Assembly (NCBI GenBank): GCA_964019155.1
Contig: OZ025243.1
Coordinates: 33,166,028 to 33,230,027, forward strand
Length of the DNA stretch: 64,000 nt
Direction: 5' to 3'
DNA from: Osedax fenrisi
Taxonomy: Eukaryota; Annelida; Polychaeta; Sabellida; Siboglinidae
The notes beneath the pieces were generated by a model. That model searched no databases and was not told the DNA's origin. It was given only the letters and a program-made list of their open reading frames with translations. The position numbers and the translations under genes were made by a program. Positions 37,858 through 50,854 of the stretch are shown one piece after another; within the stretch, counting starts at the first letter, position 1; the number at the start of each line of letters is the position of its first letter.

Positions 37858-38790
37858 ATAAGAATGATATTTGAAAACATTATTTATAATAGATTGAAAT
37901 CTTTCATAATTGAGAATAAATTAATAAATAGTAATAAATATGGTTTCATAGAAAAATCCAACACCATAGAATCTCATTTTTTCCAAACATAATGTAAATA
38001 AAAAAATAGCTATTGTATTTTTTGATATAAAAAAGGCATTTGATGTATAGATATTATATAATATCTATGTTGCTAAAGTAATTGGAATACTGTAGATGAA
38101 GGACCTACATTGTTGGTGTCATTAGTATGTGATTTTATAAAAAGTTATTTACTAGATAGAAAATCATAATACTTTATTATCTGAATGATACATAATACAT
38201 GGTGTTCCTCAATGATCCGTTGTAGGCACTTTATTTATATTATTTTAAAATTTATATATGTAATATTTTCAACGATAATGATAAAATCAATTCAAATATA
38301 TAAGCCGATGAAACACTACTTACTATAAATACTAATTCTGATTAATAAATAAGTGAAAATATAAAGATATATATATATATATATATATATATGTAATTAG
38401 TGCACTATTAATAACCTTAAATTGAACATAGAGAAAAATATAATATAGACTTATTTCAATATAATTATTTTAAATAGTATACAAATATATGATGAGGATA
38501 TTGAATTAGTTAATTATTATAAATGTATAGGTATTACTCTTGATAGTACAATTAAATATTCACTATATATTGTTTGTTGTGTATAAAATTATCGAATAGT
38601 GTATATCATTTTTACAACTTTATCGTTTCTTTTCCAAAAAAACTTAATTTTATTATATTTACTTTTTATTATGCAATATTTTTATATCTTATTCAATATT
38701 GTATTGAAATATTGGTAATTACTATAAAAATAGATTACATTTATTATATTTTATACAAAAGAAATAAATGTGTATAATAAAGATTAATGA
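37858..38790 (+). pseudogene. Very decayed LINE reverse transcriptase
   Basis: Plus-strand pieces in several frames: MIFENIIYNRLKSFIIENK, KYGFIEKSNTIESH, a motif A remnant (FFDIKKAFDV), a motif B remnant (HGVPQxSVVGT), a motif C remnant reading stop-ADETLL, a thumb (CIGITLDSTIKYS) and KLSNSVYHFYNFIVSFPKK in the frame 38574-38777. Order and spacing fit an RT. At least four stops or frameshifts and a (TA)n insertion at 38370-38392 separate the pieces. The family is distinct from that of the 34-kb LINE. Confidence 0.78.
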
Positions 38791-38884
38791 ATAAACAACA
38801 ATATTGTTGATCATTGCAAACTATTGATTTTATTACGTTTATCACATAAAACTACCCTATTCAAACATAATTAGTTAACATAGT

Positions 38885-39480
38885 GAAGTTATTAAATCTA
38901 GTATTTCATCCATCCATACTTTATTAGCGCACCGGATATATTATCAATACCAGGAGATCTTCCATTTTGTCTGAGTGTTTATAGTATTACTTAATTCTGA
39001 TTTTATTATAGGTAGTGAAATATCATAATGAGATATTATTGAGTTTTATTTAATTAGTTTTTCATTTGTCTGTATAGGGTAATTGTATAGTTCATTGCAG
39101 TATTCGGCCTACCTTATTATTATTCCATTTTTGTCCGCCAAAGTTTATCATTGTTATCCAAGATAATAATCATATTCTTATGATTTGGTTTAGTGAGAAT
39201 TTGTAATTTTGTATCGGCCCTTTTATTCGATCGGTTTCTTGACATATCTTATTTATAGAATGTCATTGTTCGTGTATCCATTATTATTTAGTCTTATTCA
39301 TCATCCTTCATAATATTTCAATCAAGTTATTATATTAATTTATCCGGTTTGAGTATGCATTTAAAGATTATTTTAATTTAATTATTTCATCACAGTGGTC
39401 TATCATTTAAATAGTCATCCAAGCTGGTTTATTTGCTTTGTGTTTTCCTATTGTTTCGGAGGCGGTGGATATAATACTCG
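38885..39480 (-). pseudogene. LINE fragment, linker between endonuclease and RT
   Basis: Minus-strand pieces read KPAWMTI, TKPNHKNMIIILDNNDKLWR, then WAEYCNELYNYPIQTNEKL and SLPIIKSELSNT. The WAEYxxxLY segment followed by a short acidic/basic linker is characteristic of the region just before the first RT motif in RTE/CR1-like LINE proteins. Stops and frameshifts are frequent. It is in opposite orientation to the preceding RT relic, so it is a separate insertion. Confidence 0.55.
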
Positions 39481-39484
39481 TCTC

Positions 39485-40603
39485 TACCATTACGTATGTC
39501 GTCGTGGGAATGTTGTTAAGCATGTCTTAACGTGTTGTTAACATATGTTAAGCATGTCTTATTAATTAGTTCGATTTGCAGGATATATCTATATTACTCA
39601 ATTGTTGTTTGGTTATTAAGCTTATCAAAAAAATCAAAATAAATCAAATACGATGTCTACCCTATTATATATATATAAATATATATACGTATATGCATCA
39701 TACATGTGGTATTCGGTGAAATGCTATTACATTAACTGAATTTTTTGATAGTATAATTCATATATACTTATTTAGAATTTACGTAAGTTTATAGAAGATT
39801 ATCCATTAATAAATCATAGTTTTGTCTTATTAAACCATATTGTAAGTAAATCTATATATAAATGGCACTCAGAGAATACAGTAAATATTCTGAGTCGGAT
39901 ATCATTCTCAATTAAATATTAGACAACTTTTCAATAGATAAACAAAATTCACGGGATTAATCTATGATCGTATACAATATAATAATGAATTAATCTATGA
40001 TTTAGTCAGTAGAATGAGGCTGATATTTAAAATATGTAAATAGGAATACAGATTGCATTATCAGAATGATCAATGACAATTTATTTGTATCGAATGACTA
40101 CGTAAGACTCTCATAGATAACTATATCGCTATATAGATATACCGAATATACCAGCTAGTTGCTCTGAATATTTTCTGGGATATTCGTAATCGACTATTCA
40201 ACTAGAAAGATAACGATTAATTAATAAAATGAAATTAATTCTAGAGATTTGCTTGATACTAGCGTGTCCTGTATCAGAATAGAGTTTTTGCGGAAATATA
40301 TGATTGAAATACGATATTTCAGAATAATTTAATTTGTCTTCTATACTATATATATAAGCATTATACTTATATTATATATATATACACTTCTAATATATGT
40401 ATATATAATTTTAAATTCATACACTTATATTTACCGGGAAATGATAATTGAATATATATATATATATATAATATTAATAATATAATAAATTAAACCATTT
40501 TCACAATTCGAGCTGACTTCAGTATACAAACGGTTATCATAACAATCTAAGCATTTACTTTTGGAAAAAATCAAAATATTAAATATATAACATGTAGATA
40601 CAT

Positions 40604-40650
<47 letters not shown>

Positions 40651-41780
40651 TAATATTTGTACTTCACATTTTCAATAATAATTTATCAACATTATATTTA
40701 TATATAAATATATATTAACTAATAAATTACACATAATTAAATTATATATAATTATCATAAAATAAATATATATATATATATTTATTTATTTGTTAATGAA
40801 ATCTATATATTTAAATTATTAAAATTACTTAGAATGTGTTGGTAAATTTCGATCTTTTTCTAACATATTTGTTGATTATTTCATTATATTAATGATTTAC
40901 ATTATTTCAATATATATATATATATAAAATATATATATAATTAATAAAGTATCAATTATATCAATTATTTCAATATGATTATCATCGATCATGAATTAAT
41001 ATTAACTATGATGGTTATAATTTAATAATAATTAAAAATAGTGAATATATAAAATAATTTTTAATTTATAAATGATTTAAATAATACTAAATTGAATTAA
41101 ATTAATATGTTATATATTGTGATTAGAATAAATTCATATATTAGATCTTATTAAAAAATATTTATTTTTATAATTGACAATTTTTGATTTATAATAAAGT
41201 ATTAGTATAATACTTTATATTTATTTAAATTATTTATAATGTATATTATACGTTTTTTTAAATAAATAATATATATTATATACATACTTAATGTAATTAA
41301 AAAAATATATACTATATATTATACAAACTTGAAAAGTTATACCATAAACTAGATAAATTTCCATTGCAAGGTAATCTCATTTCTGGAGTACAAAATATGT
41401 ATTGACGATTATCTATAATTATGACATGTTATACAGTTAATAATTTTGTTGTTATGGTATATATATATATATATATATATTAATGGGAATAAGATTTATC
41501 TGAACATCTGTCTATGTTTGGAAATTATCATTTGATCATTAATGAAACAGAGATAACGAACCTCTTTGTCAATAAAAATAATAAGCAAACCTTAGAATTA
41601 ATATATAAATAAAGCAGATTAGTAAAATATCCGAATGCTAATTTATATTATAAACAAATATATATACTTATATAAGGTTAAAGATAAGCAAAAATATAAT
41701 ATTTAATATATAATATATAATAAAATATATATTATAATACGAGAAACATAAAAAAACATATTAAATAAAGATAAAACTAT
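39485..41780. other. AT-rich spacer
   Basis: No gene is recognised. A moderately more balanced stretch at about 39640-40300 may be another decayed element, but I cannot place it. (TA)n runs lie at 40449-40470, 40609-40640 and 41459-41481. Confidence 0.4.
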
Positions 41781-41790
41781 ATATATATAT

Positions 41791-42034
41791 TGAATACAAT
41801 ACAAATAGCGGATACAAATGGACCCCTCAAGAAGTCATAGACATATACATGTTATAAATAATTGTGAGGTGATCCGGACAATATAATACAAATAGTAACA
41901 TTTGTATTTCTTCTGTTTTGATTTATCTTTTATTTCGTTATTGATAAGTACAAGAGAAAAACAAGTCTGGAGTTGGTATCGGGGCCTTTTAGTACTATAT
42001 TATAGTATCCCAACTAGCCATAGACCATAGACAA
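41791..42034 (-). mobile_element. tRNA-derived SINE, copy 2 (diverged)
   Basis: It aligns with 33141-33390 over its length. It shares GAATACAATACAAATAGCGG at the 3' end, a second ATACAAATAG inside, GAGAAAAACAAG, and a decayed promoter zone (GGAGTTGGTATCGGGGCC for the B-box region and ACTAGCCATAGACC for the A-box region). The B box no longer matches the consensus, so this copy should be transcriptionally dead. Confidence 0.8.
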
Positions 42035-42360
42035 TATATATATATATACCTGAACAATATATATATATACCTAGCCTGATCAACTCTTGTGAACAAACCA
42101 ATATTATGGGGTTAACTGAGACATTCGGTCGGATTAGTTGAACTTTTTTTTATTGGTTTTTGTCTTTTAAATACATCTATTACCTCAAGAAATGTATAAT
42201 TCGATATTTAATTTTAATAATTTATTTATTTATTATATTTTGTTTCGTGTTTTTTTTGCAAATTATTTCATTTTATAATTATATTTATGTTAAAATGAAT
42301 TCAATTTTTTATATCTATCTATATATATGCAATGATTCGTAGTTAAGATAGTTCGTGGTT

Positions 42361-42660
42361 TTTATATAATATTTTATTCAGTTTCTCCACGTGGCATTCG
42401 ATGAATTTCGATAATAATGTCTGTTCAGATGCGTAGGAATAACAGAAAAGGTGTCACTTTGGAAAACACGAGATCGCCACGCCCACGATATATTAATGGG
42501 CGTGCCTATACAATTAATAATAACTTTCACAATAATACGGTGTCATCTCTGGAGCGTGCAAGAAGCAGTTCGTATAGGTGGAACTGCTCAGTTGTCGTCG
42601 TCGGGGTATAATAGTGTGCACTCTTATATAGAGTTATTACACTTATATACACGGTAAATG
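42361..42660 (+). other. Unassigned balanced-composition island
   Basis: About 300 bp with far more G+C than the flanks and a 64-codon frame at 42417-42611 rich in Arg, Asn and Ser (RARSSSYRWN). No motif is recognised. CACGCCCACGATAT near 42479 is shared with the island at 3.4 kb. It then forms a small hairpin with TGGGCGTG. It is possibly a dispersed-element relic. Confidence 0.25.
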
Positions 42661-42669
42661 ATATAGGAA

Positions 42670-42778
42670 AATGTTCATGATTTAAATGGTAAGGGATATA
42701 GGGTAACTATTTGTATATAACCGTTAAAGATAGCTCGTCAATATCACTAGCGCCATACTCGTATTATAATATATATTA

Positions 42779-42822
<44 letters not shown>

Positions 42823-44460
42823 TATTTATGAGTTATGTAAACAAATATGGTTGTTTATAAAATAATTCAAAAGAACACACTTTTTTATGATTACTCAAAT
42901 TCCCTTATAGTTTTCTCAAAAGTAATTTAATATTCATTATTTGTAATTATTTGTAATTTATTCAAAGTTTAAAATGAATTTTTACGAAGTATTATTAACA
43001 TTTTTAATTATTTGTAAAATTGTTAATAATTTAAAAATAAGGAATATGTAATTCTCTTTAAGAATACTTTAATATATTTGAGTAATAATACAAAATATAT
43101 GTTTTAATTTTTAGAGTTTATTTATAAGCAGCTTTGGTAAATATGTATTTACATATATATCTTTTTCTATTCTTATACAGTTTCATAGGTTTATAATTTT
43201 TACAAATTTACAGTATGATATTAGCACTTATATTTTTTTAAATAAATTAATAAGATATGACACAAATGGCTTGGATACACCGCTATGAAACTGATGCAAG
43301 TGTTAGTAAATGTATTTATTATTATTTTTAAATATCTATTCATAATTTAATTACAGAAATGGAATTATCTTTGACTGAAAAAAGCACCCAATCAAAATTC
43401 ATATATATCTTTGCTGAAAAAATGTATTTCCGCATGATTCATGGATTTCTCATCCATTTATAAAAAATATTTACTAATATTTTATTATAATATTATATTC
43501 ATGTAAATATTAAATTAATTTTCTGACTACTATAATTGAATTTAAGTAATCATACATAATTTATTTTTTCACACAATTTTATTTCAAAAATATGTTAAAA
43601 TGTGCTTGATATCAATGAAATTATTTCCAAGAATACGCGAGAAAATTTCTTTTTAAAATGCCAAATAAATTATACGTTTGTATGCATATTAATATGTATA
43701 TATATATATATATATATTATCTTCTATATATTATATATATATATATAATATACAAGGGCAAAGGTTTAAATACCGATATGTTATAAATATCGCCACCATA
43801 TATGGTCCCTAGTATATCTCATAATTATATATTTTAGAGAAAGTATATCAGTTATTTTATTATTTTAATTTCAAAACATTGATATTACATATATTCATAT
43901 AGTACGATGTTTCTGAACTAGTTATAACCACTCTCCCGTATAGATACTGTTATGGGTATACATTCATCGTCGACAGAGAAAAATATTTGTATACATGATT
44001 CGATCATTAGATCAAGATTTCGATGGAATAATACATATTATGTAATTCGTAAATATGTTATTTGTTATATGTGAATACATAGTTTCTATCAAAGTATTTT
44101 TATATTGTTTTAAAGGTTTAATTGATTCTTTGTTTTTGAAACATTCATTTATACCAGTTTCATAAACTATCATAAGCCTATGTTTTTGAAACATTAATGT
44201 ATGTCATTTTTAGAACCATGACAAATAAATAGCAGTAAACTAGGTTTTAAAAATAAAATTAATGTTTGTTTTAAAAACTTTATTTCAAATCAATTATTTA
44301 CTGAGAAACTAGTTATTGATAGCAGTGAGACATGATTAAAGGTAGATATTGGATGATTAGTAAAATTTATCATAAATTTAAATGTGCAGTCAACGCAAAA
44401 ATGGGAAGTCAATAATTTATTTGTGCAGTTATTCAATTATTCAATTTTGTGAAGTCAATT
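42670..44460. other. AT-rich spacer
   Basis: (TA)n at 42780-42817 and around 43699-43750. Frames in this stretch are short and featureless. No gene is recognised. Confidence 0.45.
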
Positions 44461-44469
44461 TTTCAATTT

Positions 44470-46560
44470 TGAGCAACAACATTTGTATTATTCTAATTAA
44501 TTTGTGGAAGAATTATGTGGGTTAAGATGCATACCATGCGGGACATTTCCCGATATTGTTACATTACTAAGCATACGAAGATCACAAATAATAACATATT
44601 TTGGTTTAATATATAGAAAAGATACCATTATGAAGCATTTAAGTTCTAAATATCATAAACAATTTATTATTACTATTTAAAATAAGATTGAAGGGATAAC
44701 AATCAGATAAGACACTACTAGCGAAATATATATCTTAAGAAATATAGTGATTTAGCTTATAAAATAGGATCATTATTGATCATGGTGTATTATGATGCAA
44801 AGAAGTTGGTTTTACATGAATATTCTTTCCCTACTAGAGCAGTTGTGAATATGATGGCATCGAAATGTAAATATAATTATGATGATAATATTATTACGAA
44901 TACAGATTTATAATATATGAGGCCCTATACGAATAAAGAATTTGTATCCATTATAATAGATACATGTATATGAAAACATAAAAAATAAAAATAAAAAATG
45001 CTACTGCATTATTTCTTAGATCAGACGGTAGTGTAGACAGTAAACATGTTGATAAAATATACATACTTGCGAAATAAATAGATACAGTTGGAAACGAATC
45101 GCTTATATGTTTAGGTGTAAGAGAACTTCTGGATCGTTGATTCGTTGTATTCACAATGATTAAATCAAGGGAAAATCTTATTGGAAGTAAGGTAACAAAT
45201 TGAATAATGAAAGAGGTTTCGGCCTTGATAACATATGGCATATCTGTAAATACAGGATATAATAATGGTTTTTGGAAGATATTTCAATATTATAGATTGG
45301 AGAAATTCAGCGAGTCGTAGTTCCTCTACTTACAATATGATGTTATGTACACAAGTCAAGTATGGCATGGAAGGAAGCAAGCTATGTAATAACAGAAATT
45401 AAAAATATGCTAATGACATTAAGTCAGATGCAGAGAGTTACAAAATATTGTAGAGTAAAATAACCATATTATTTGCTCATTTCCAAAAAAAATTAAAATA
45501 CGATGGAGTGAATTCACTCATCAAACTAGTTTAAAGCATATTAAAATCATGGATTTCATTAATAATGTATTTTAATTCAACGACATGCAATGAAGTCATC
45601 ATACCTTATTCCATCATCATTCAATAAACATAATATTCATATATTATGCTTTATGGCCGATGACTAATTATATTCTCTCGATATCAAAAAAAGATGCAAT
45701 CAGATTCGACTACGATATGTGATATTCATCAACAGATTAATAATATTGAGGTTTGTCATATTTATATATTTAATATTGCAGAATACAATGCCTATAGCCC
45801 CTGCTATTCAGAGTAAAATAAATAATGTAATATTTCATAATAATTTGTAACTTTAATAGATTATTCTGAATAAATTATTAACAACCGATTTAATTGGCGG
45901 ATGGGTTACTAAGTTAATCGAATAAATTGAAAAAACTAATGGTACTCATTACTTGAAAGGTATTGAGTTAAGAGAAAAAAATAAGCGTGAAGTAAGATAT
46001 AATTTATATGTATCTGAAATGAGAGATATATCTGAAATAAAATTAGAACTTATAAAAACTTTAGTAAATAATCTTTAATGAGCGATTTACAACAGATGAA
46101 AATATATTTTCAAATATTGATCATTTTCTTAAATTAAAAGAAGAAGTAAACATAATACAAGTACGTACTTTTATACGTGCTGATTTAAACTTAAGATATG
46201 TATCTTTACAATATAATGATTTATTATTTTATTCAGAAATTAATATATTCAGAAAATACAATCTTTGTGAACTTGTTATAAAACTATCAATATATGTATG
46301 AAATAGGCATCAAATATACCTAATATAGGTAATAATTTATTATTTTCTAGCATGGAAGAAATGTCTATATTGTTTGTACATATAGTAAAATTATGAACGC
46401 TAAACCATACAATACCGATGTGGAAAGAATTATATCTGCAAATAGTTTGCTTAGGTATGTACATAGAAATAGAATGAAAATAGAAACTGAGAATAGTCAA
46501 TTATGTATTCATTATAATATGTCGGATCTTGTAAATTGGAATATAAACCTGCGTTATTAG
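44470..46560 (+). pseudogene. hAT transposase pseudogene, BED/ZNF862-like
   Basis: Pieces in order on the plus strand: a BED-finger-like end (HLSSKYHKQF near 44640), AYKIGSLLIMVYYDAKKLV with SFPTRAVVNMMASKCKYNYD (44757-44900), LFLRSDGSVDSKHVDKIYIL (45012-45074), NESLICLGVRELLD, a WCCVHKS-type segment near 45330, MLMTLSQMQRVTKY, and KIMDFINNVF. The last 55 codons (46393-46560) are intact: YNTDVERIISANSLLRY then RMKIETENSQLCIHYNMSDL. This is the hAT dimerisation domain. Family members are about 600-800 residues, so most of the gene is represented. More than ten stops and frameshifts make it non-functional. Terminal repeats are not identified. Confidence 0.85.
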
Positions 46561-46680
46561 CTCGGTTAGTTATTTAATTAAAAAGTCATTAATAATATTT
46601 TACCATAATTTAATGAAATTTCAGATTTACCTAACATTTTTAGAATAAATAAAAATATTTCATCGCCACATGATAGATTC

Positions 46681-46682
<2 letters not shown>

Positions 46683-46741
<59 letters not shown>
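46683..46741. repeat. (TA)n microsatellite
   Basis: Pure TA run downstream of the hAT pseudogene. The stretch 46750-47815 has further TA runs (46934-46950, 47269-47300) and no recognised gene. Confidence 0.93.
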
Positions 46742-46749
<8 letters not shown>

Positions 46750-47264
46750 TAATTTATCGTAGTGGGTATTCTTTAAATATTGGTATTATCCTAGGAATAG
46801 TTCTAAGGAAGATATTATCCTTATGCATATATTTTATGTGATGTATATTACATTGTAATATAATGTTATAAAACTCTTGAAAGCATATACTAATAAATAA
46901 TCAGGAAAAAATGGGATTGTTTAATTCTATAGATATATATATATATATAGAGATATATATTTACCATATTTGGAACCAGTGATAAAATATTTTTCGTAAA
47001 TAAAAATTCTATCCATATATCTTCGAACACGAAATATAGATTTAGTATGTAAACATCCCTTTGCAAATGTATTCTAATGGGTATTAAATAATTAATAAAT
47101 AAGATAAAATCATTATTATGTATTACTATATAGTAATTGTTAATGGTATAAGTGATCACTTATACGTAAACATAACTGTATTCATTTTAAATATATTTTA
47201 AAGTATGTGTTATGATAATTAGGGGAGGATGTATTACTAGTATTATCATGTATTCTAATAAATA

Positions 47265-47301
<37 letters not shown>

Positions 47302-47818
47302 CATCATAAACATAAATATAATAACATATTTTAGATAACAATATTTTTAACAATACAAAATAAATTCATATTTATAATTTGATAATAAAATATGTATATA
47401 GGTTAGATTTCATACTATTTTTGACGAATCTACACTTAAACTATACATTCATAAAAAGGATGTCATTTCTGTATTATTTAAGGTGTATTAATGGCAAATA
47501 TACTTATACCCCCTATACCATAGATGCTCTATGTTATATGAATACATATAATTCGTTTGTATATGTATACGTTTTTATCGAACTATGTTAAATTATAATA
47601 CAGTCACATGTATTAATAAACATAATATTATATTTTCATCCATTTTTAATTTTACTATAAGCTAATGACATATGTGATTTGATGGTTTGATATGAAAAAT
47701 AGAAAATCTATAGATTTGAATATATATCATACAATTTTTCTCTATATTAATTATAGATGTTAAATAGTTGATAGTATTATTAATAAATGAACGATTAATA
47801 ATAATGAACAGCGGATTT

Positions 47819-47819
<1 letters not shown>

Positions 47820-47903
<84 letters not shown>
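47820..47903. repeat. (TA)n microsatellite
   Basis: TA run of about 80 bp that abuts the 3' terminus of the LINE-end fragment at 47904. Confidence 0.93.
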
Positions 47904-47906
<3 letters not shown>

Positions 47907-48040
47907 AAGGTTTATTAGCACTTATCATAGGTGTGGCCACCCCTCGTAGGTGCATATAACAATATAGAACGAAAACAATAAATAGATAAATAAATAAACA
48001 AAACGATAAAATAATATAATTTATAAAAATAGTAATATAT
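47904..48040 (-). mobile_element. Solo 3' end of the CR1/L2-like LINE
   Basis: About 137 bp nearly identical to the 3' end of the LINE at 61.2 kb (61185-61309). Both share GTGGCCACACCTATGATAAG and AATAAACCTTATC at the terminus. It has an extra 17 bp or so of ACGAAAACAATAAATAG. No coding sequence is attached and (TA)n lies on both sides. It is a heavily 5'-truncated LINE copy, or a SINE that borrowed the LINE tail. Confidence 0.85.
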
Positions 48041-48144
48041 ATATATATATATAAACTGAGTATTAATTTGATTAATTTCTTCTCCAAATATATTTAATAA
48101 ATAGATTAATAAATTATGAATTAATGAAAATATATATTTATAAC

Positions 48145-49030
48145 TGTTATTTAATATGACACCCCCATGTATAATGGACTCGCCCATGTCAATAATGTAA
48201 TCGTCCAACCGATTCGGCTGAATGCACACACCTAGCGTGCCTATTAATATCGCCATGTACCGATTCACATTGTATTACGTTCAATCTAATAAACATACTA
48301 AAGCCTTCGCTGTCGTTACCATATTCCTCCTATACAACATAACATGGTGGCAGTTGTGTTAGAGGAAATACCCACTCCCCTAATAATGGCATCATTTCCC
48401 CACCCATCATTTGACTGGAACGCAAACAGAGAAACTGAAGTCGACAGATTCAAGAGGCATGTCAACCTCATGCTGTCCTTCAACCGTAAAGAGTTCAGTA
48501 CGGAATCAAGCAAAATCGAGTATATTATAATCACCTTAGGAACAAAAGGTGTATCGTTCTACTATAGTACGTGGGATACAAAGAAATACTCGACTAATTT
48601 GGAATCATTTTGGTTAGCCTTCAGAAAGAGTATGGCACCTACGACCTCCGTGACGCCCCAGCCGTCACCCACGACCTCCGTGATGCTCTATCCCTTGCCG
48701 TCACTCGCGAAATCCGTAATACCCTCACAGCCATACACAACGCATGTATTGCCATCCCCATGGCCACCTCCAACATCATATCCAGGAACCTCTCTAATAA
48801 AGGGATGTTCTCCACTCTTATTGGAAAAAGAGGGATGTTATCCTAATACGACACCCCCATGTATAATGGACTCGCCCATGACAATAATGGAATCGTCCAA
48901 CCGATTCGTTTGAATGCCTCGCGTGTCTATAAATATCGCCATGTGCCGATTCACATTGTATTACGTTCAATCTAATAAATATACTAAAGCCTTCGCTGTT
49001 GTTACCACATTCCTCCTATACAACATAACA
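48145..49030 (+). mobile_element. Complete miniature LTR retrotransposon, 886 bp
   Basis: The LTRs 48145-48344 and 48836-49030 start TGTTAT and end ATAACA. They are close copies, and the element is flanked by an exact 5-bp duplication ATAAC (48140-48144 and 49031-49035). TGGTGGCAG follows the left LTR directly as the presumed primer-binding site; the tRNA is not identified. The polypurine tract GGAAAAAGAGGGA (48823-48835) precedes the right LTR. The right LTR has CTATAAATA near 48930 and AATAAATA near 48975 as TATA-like and polyadenylation-like signals. The interior encodes only a gag-like start, so protease, RT and integrase must come from a relative. Confidence 0.95.
48345..48835 (+). CDS. 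gag-like ORF, truncated, in miniature LTR element
   Basis: The frame runs 48344-48913 and crosses into the right LTR. The first ATG overlaps the LTR end; the ATG near 48386 (MASFPHPSFDWNANRETEVD) is more plausible. The segment FDWN, then FKRHVNLMLSF, then YIIITLGTKGVSFYYSTWD resembles the N-terminal gag domain of gypsy-type elements (FDWx, FKQHVxxxF, LxxLxGxxGxxIYxxW). After about residue 100 it turns into Pro/Ser/Thr-rich low-complexity sequence, suggesting a deletion junction. There is no zinc knuckle and no pol. Confidence 0.55.
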
Positions 49031-49039
49031 ATAACTATA

Positions 49040-50850
49040 CTATGTATACACGAATTTTGTATTAAAACATAAATTTATGTATGTATTTCTATACAGTGTA
49101 CAGTATACTCTATATTGTGGATACTTATAGTGCATTATATATATAATGTTCAGTATGATGCTGATAAATAAACAATATTTTAGATTAATGAATCCATAAA
49201 TTATATAATAATAAATAATATATAAATATTGAAAAATAATGAAATAGTATCGAAAATGATGAAGAAACAACGTGATATTAAGTGTATAGCCTAAACACTT
49301 TAATAAGTTTGGTGATGATGTTTATATATTGATAAATACTTAGTTAGAATATTTATAATAATTGAATAAAGTTACATATTATATAATGGTATATTATACA
49401 TATGGTATATATATATATATATAGTCATTCTTTACGGGAACGGCTGACAATCAAAAATATACCTAATGGGCATACCTTTTTTTAACAATAGGTATCAATT
49501 TGAAATTTTATATTATACTTAATTAATATATATAATATAATGTTCCATATTTGGTTTTATAAAATAATCATTAATGACAAATATACAAAATAATTGTCAA
49601 CCTAAAAAAACCCACGCAAAGTATACCGGAATGGTATTCAATTTTATTCATGCATAATAAACACGAATGGGGTTACAATTAAGATTGCATATAATCCGCT
49701 ACTAGGTATCCATTATTTATGATGAATCATATACTCTAGTTTCATATTATAATGAGAATATTCAATGCGCATGCGTTATTTTAATCATTGATGTAAATAA
49801 ACTATAATTTTAATTCATTTGAATATATTCATCTAAACAAGTTATACAGACAATTATATGTTAGTTTTTTATTAATATAATATTTTTAAATAATATATTT
49901 ATAAATTAAATTGTAAATTGAATTAACAGTTAATTATATACAACATTTTTAATATTATCTATATATTTTAAATTATTTAAAAAATACAATTTGAAATATT
50001 CAATAATTGAATATAACATGTGTTTTTAAATCTGCTTTATATTATTAAATTTATTTTTCGTAATAATTATTAATACAATAATTTAATTTATAATAAATAA
50101 TTGTGAATATTAAAGTTATAATAATAGTATTGTGAATAAAATATGGAAACTTTTTATTTTGATTACTCGAGTAACAGTATTAAATTAGATTTGAATTAAT
50201 CAATATATTAATAATATATTATATTATGTGCAAATACACATAACTAATAAACACCATATAAATACAATAATGCGATTTTAAACTCTAAATCTAAAACATG
50301 CTCACTAGACATATTTTAAATGTTGTGTATAATATTATATGAAATATAATTATAAAAATGATTATTGATAATTGTATAACATAAATTATTGTTAAATTTA
50401 TAATATTGTCAACTAGATAAATAATTTATTAAATTAATTTATATTAATTAAATAAATGATGTAATCATTACAGTAATGCTCAATTTACATTCTTAATATT
50501 TATTTACTTATCATAATGATAATCATTATATATAATAAAAATTCATAATATAATAGTATTATTAATACACATAATATATTTACTATAATATTACTTGTTT
50601 AGTAATGTATACATAATTGTTGATAATTATTTTATAATAATTTATTATAGTATAATTTTAAATATGATAATTTATTAACTATAAAATTAATAAAATCGTA
50701 TTCATTTAGTGTTAAAATTATATTATTATGTTTAGTATATTATTATCTGTATAATCATATAGTGTTTAATAATTAATATTTATACATCATAATTATAGTA
50801 TGATTTATAACTTATATTTTAATAACATGTTTAGTATTAATTACGGTAGA
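49040..50850. other. AT-rich spacer
   Basis: No gene or element is recognised in 1.8 kb. The short segment 49430-49700 is slightly more balanced. Confidence 0.5.
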
Positions 50851-50854
50851 AAGT

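Noticed and set aside
44951..45241. 96-codon minus-strand frame
   Set aside because: It is antisense to recognisable hAT transposase segments such as LRSDGSVDSKHVDKIYIL.
47818..48268. Minus-strand frames of 89 and 117 codons
   Set aside because: They are made of (TA)n translation joined to a LINE 3' end and LTR sequence; there is no coherent protein.
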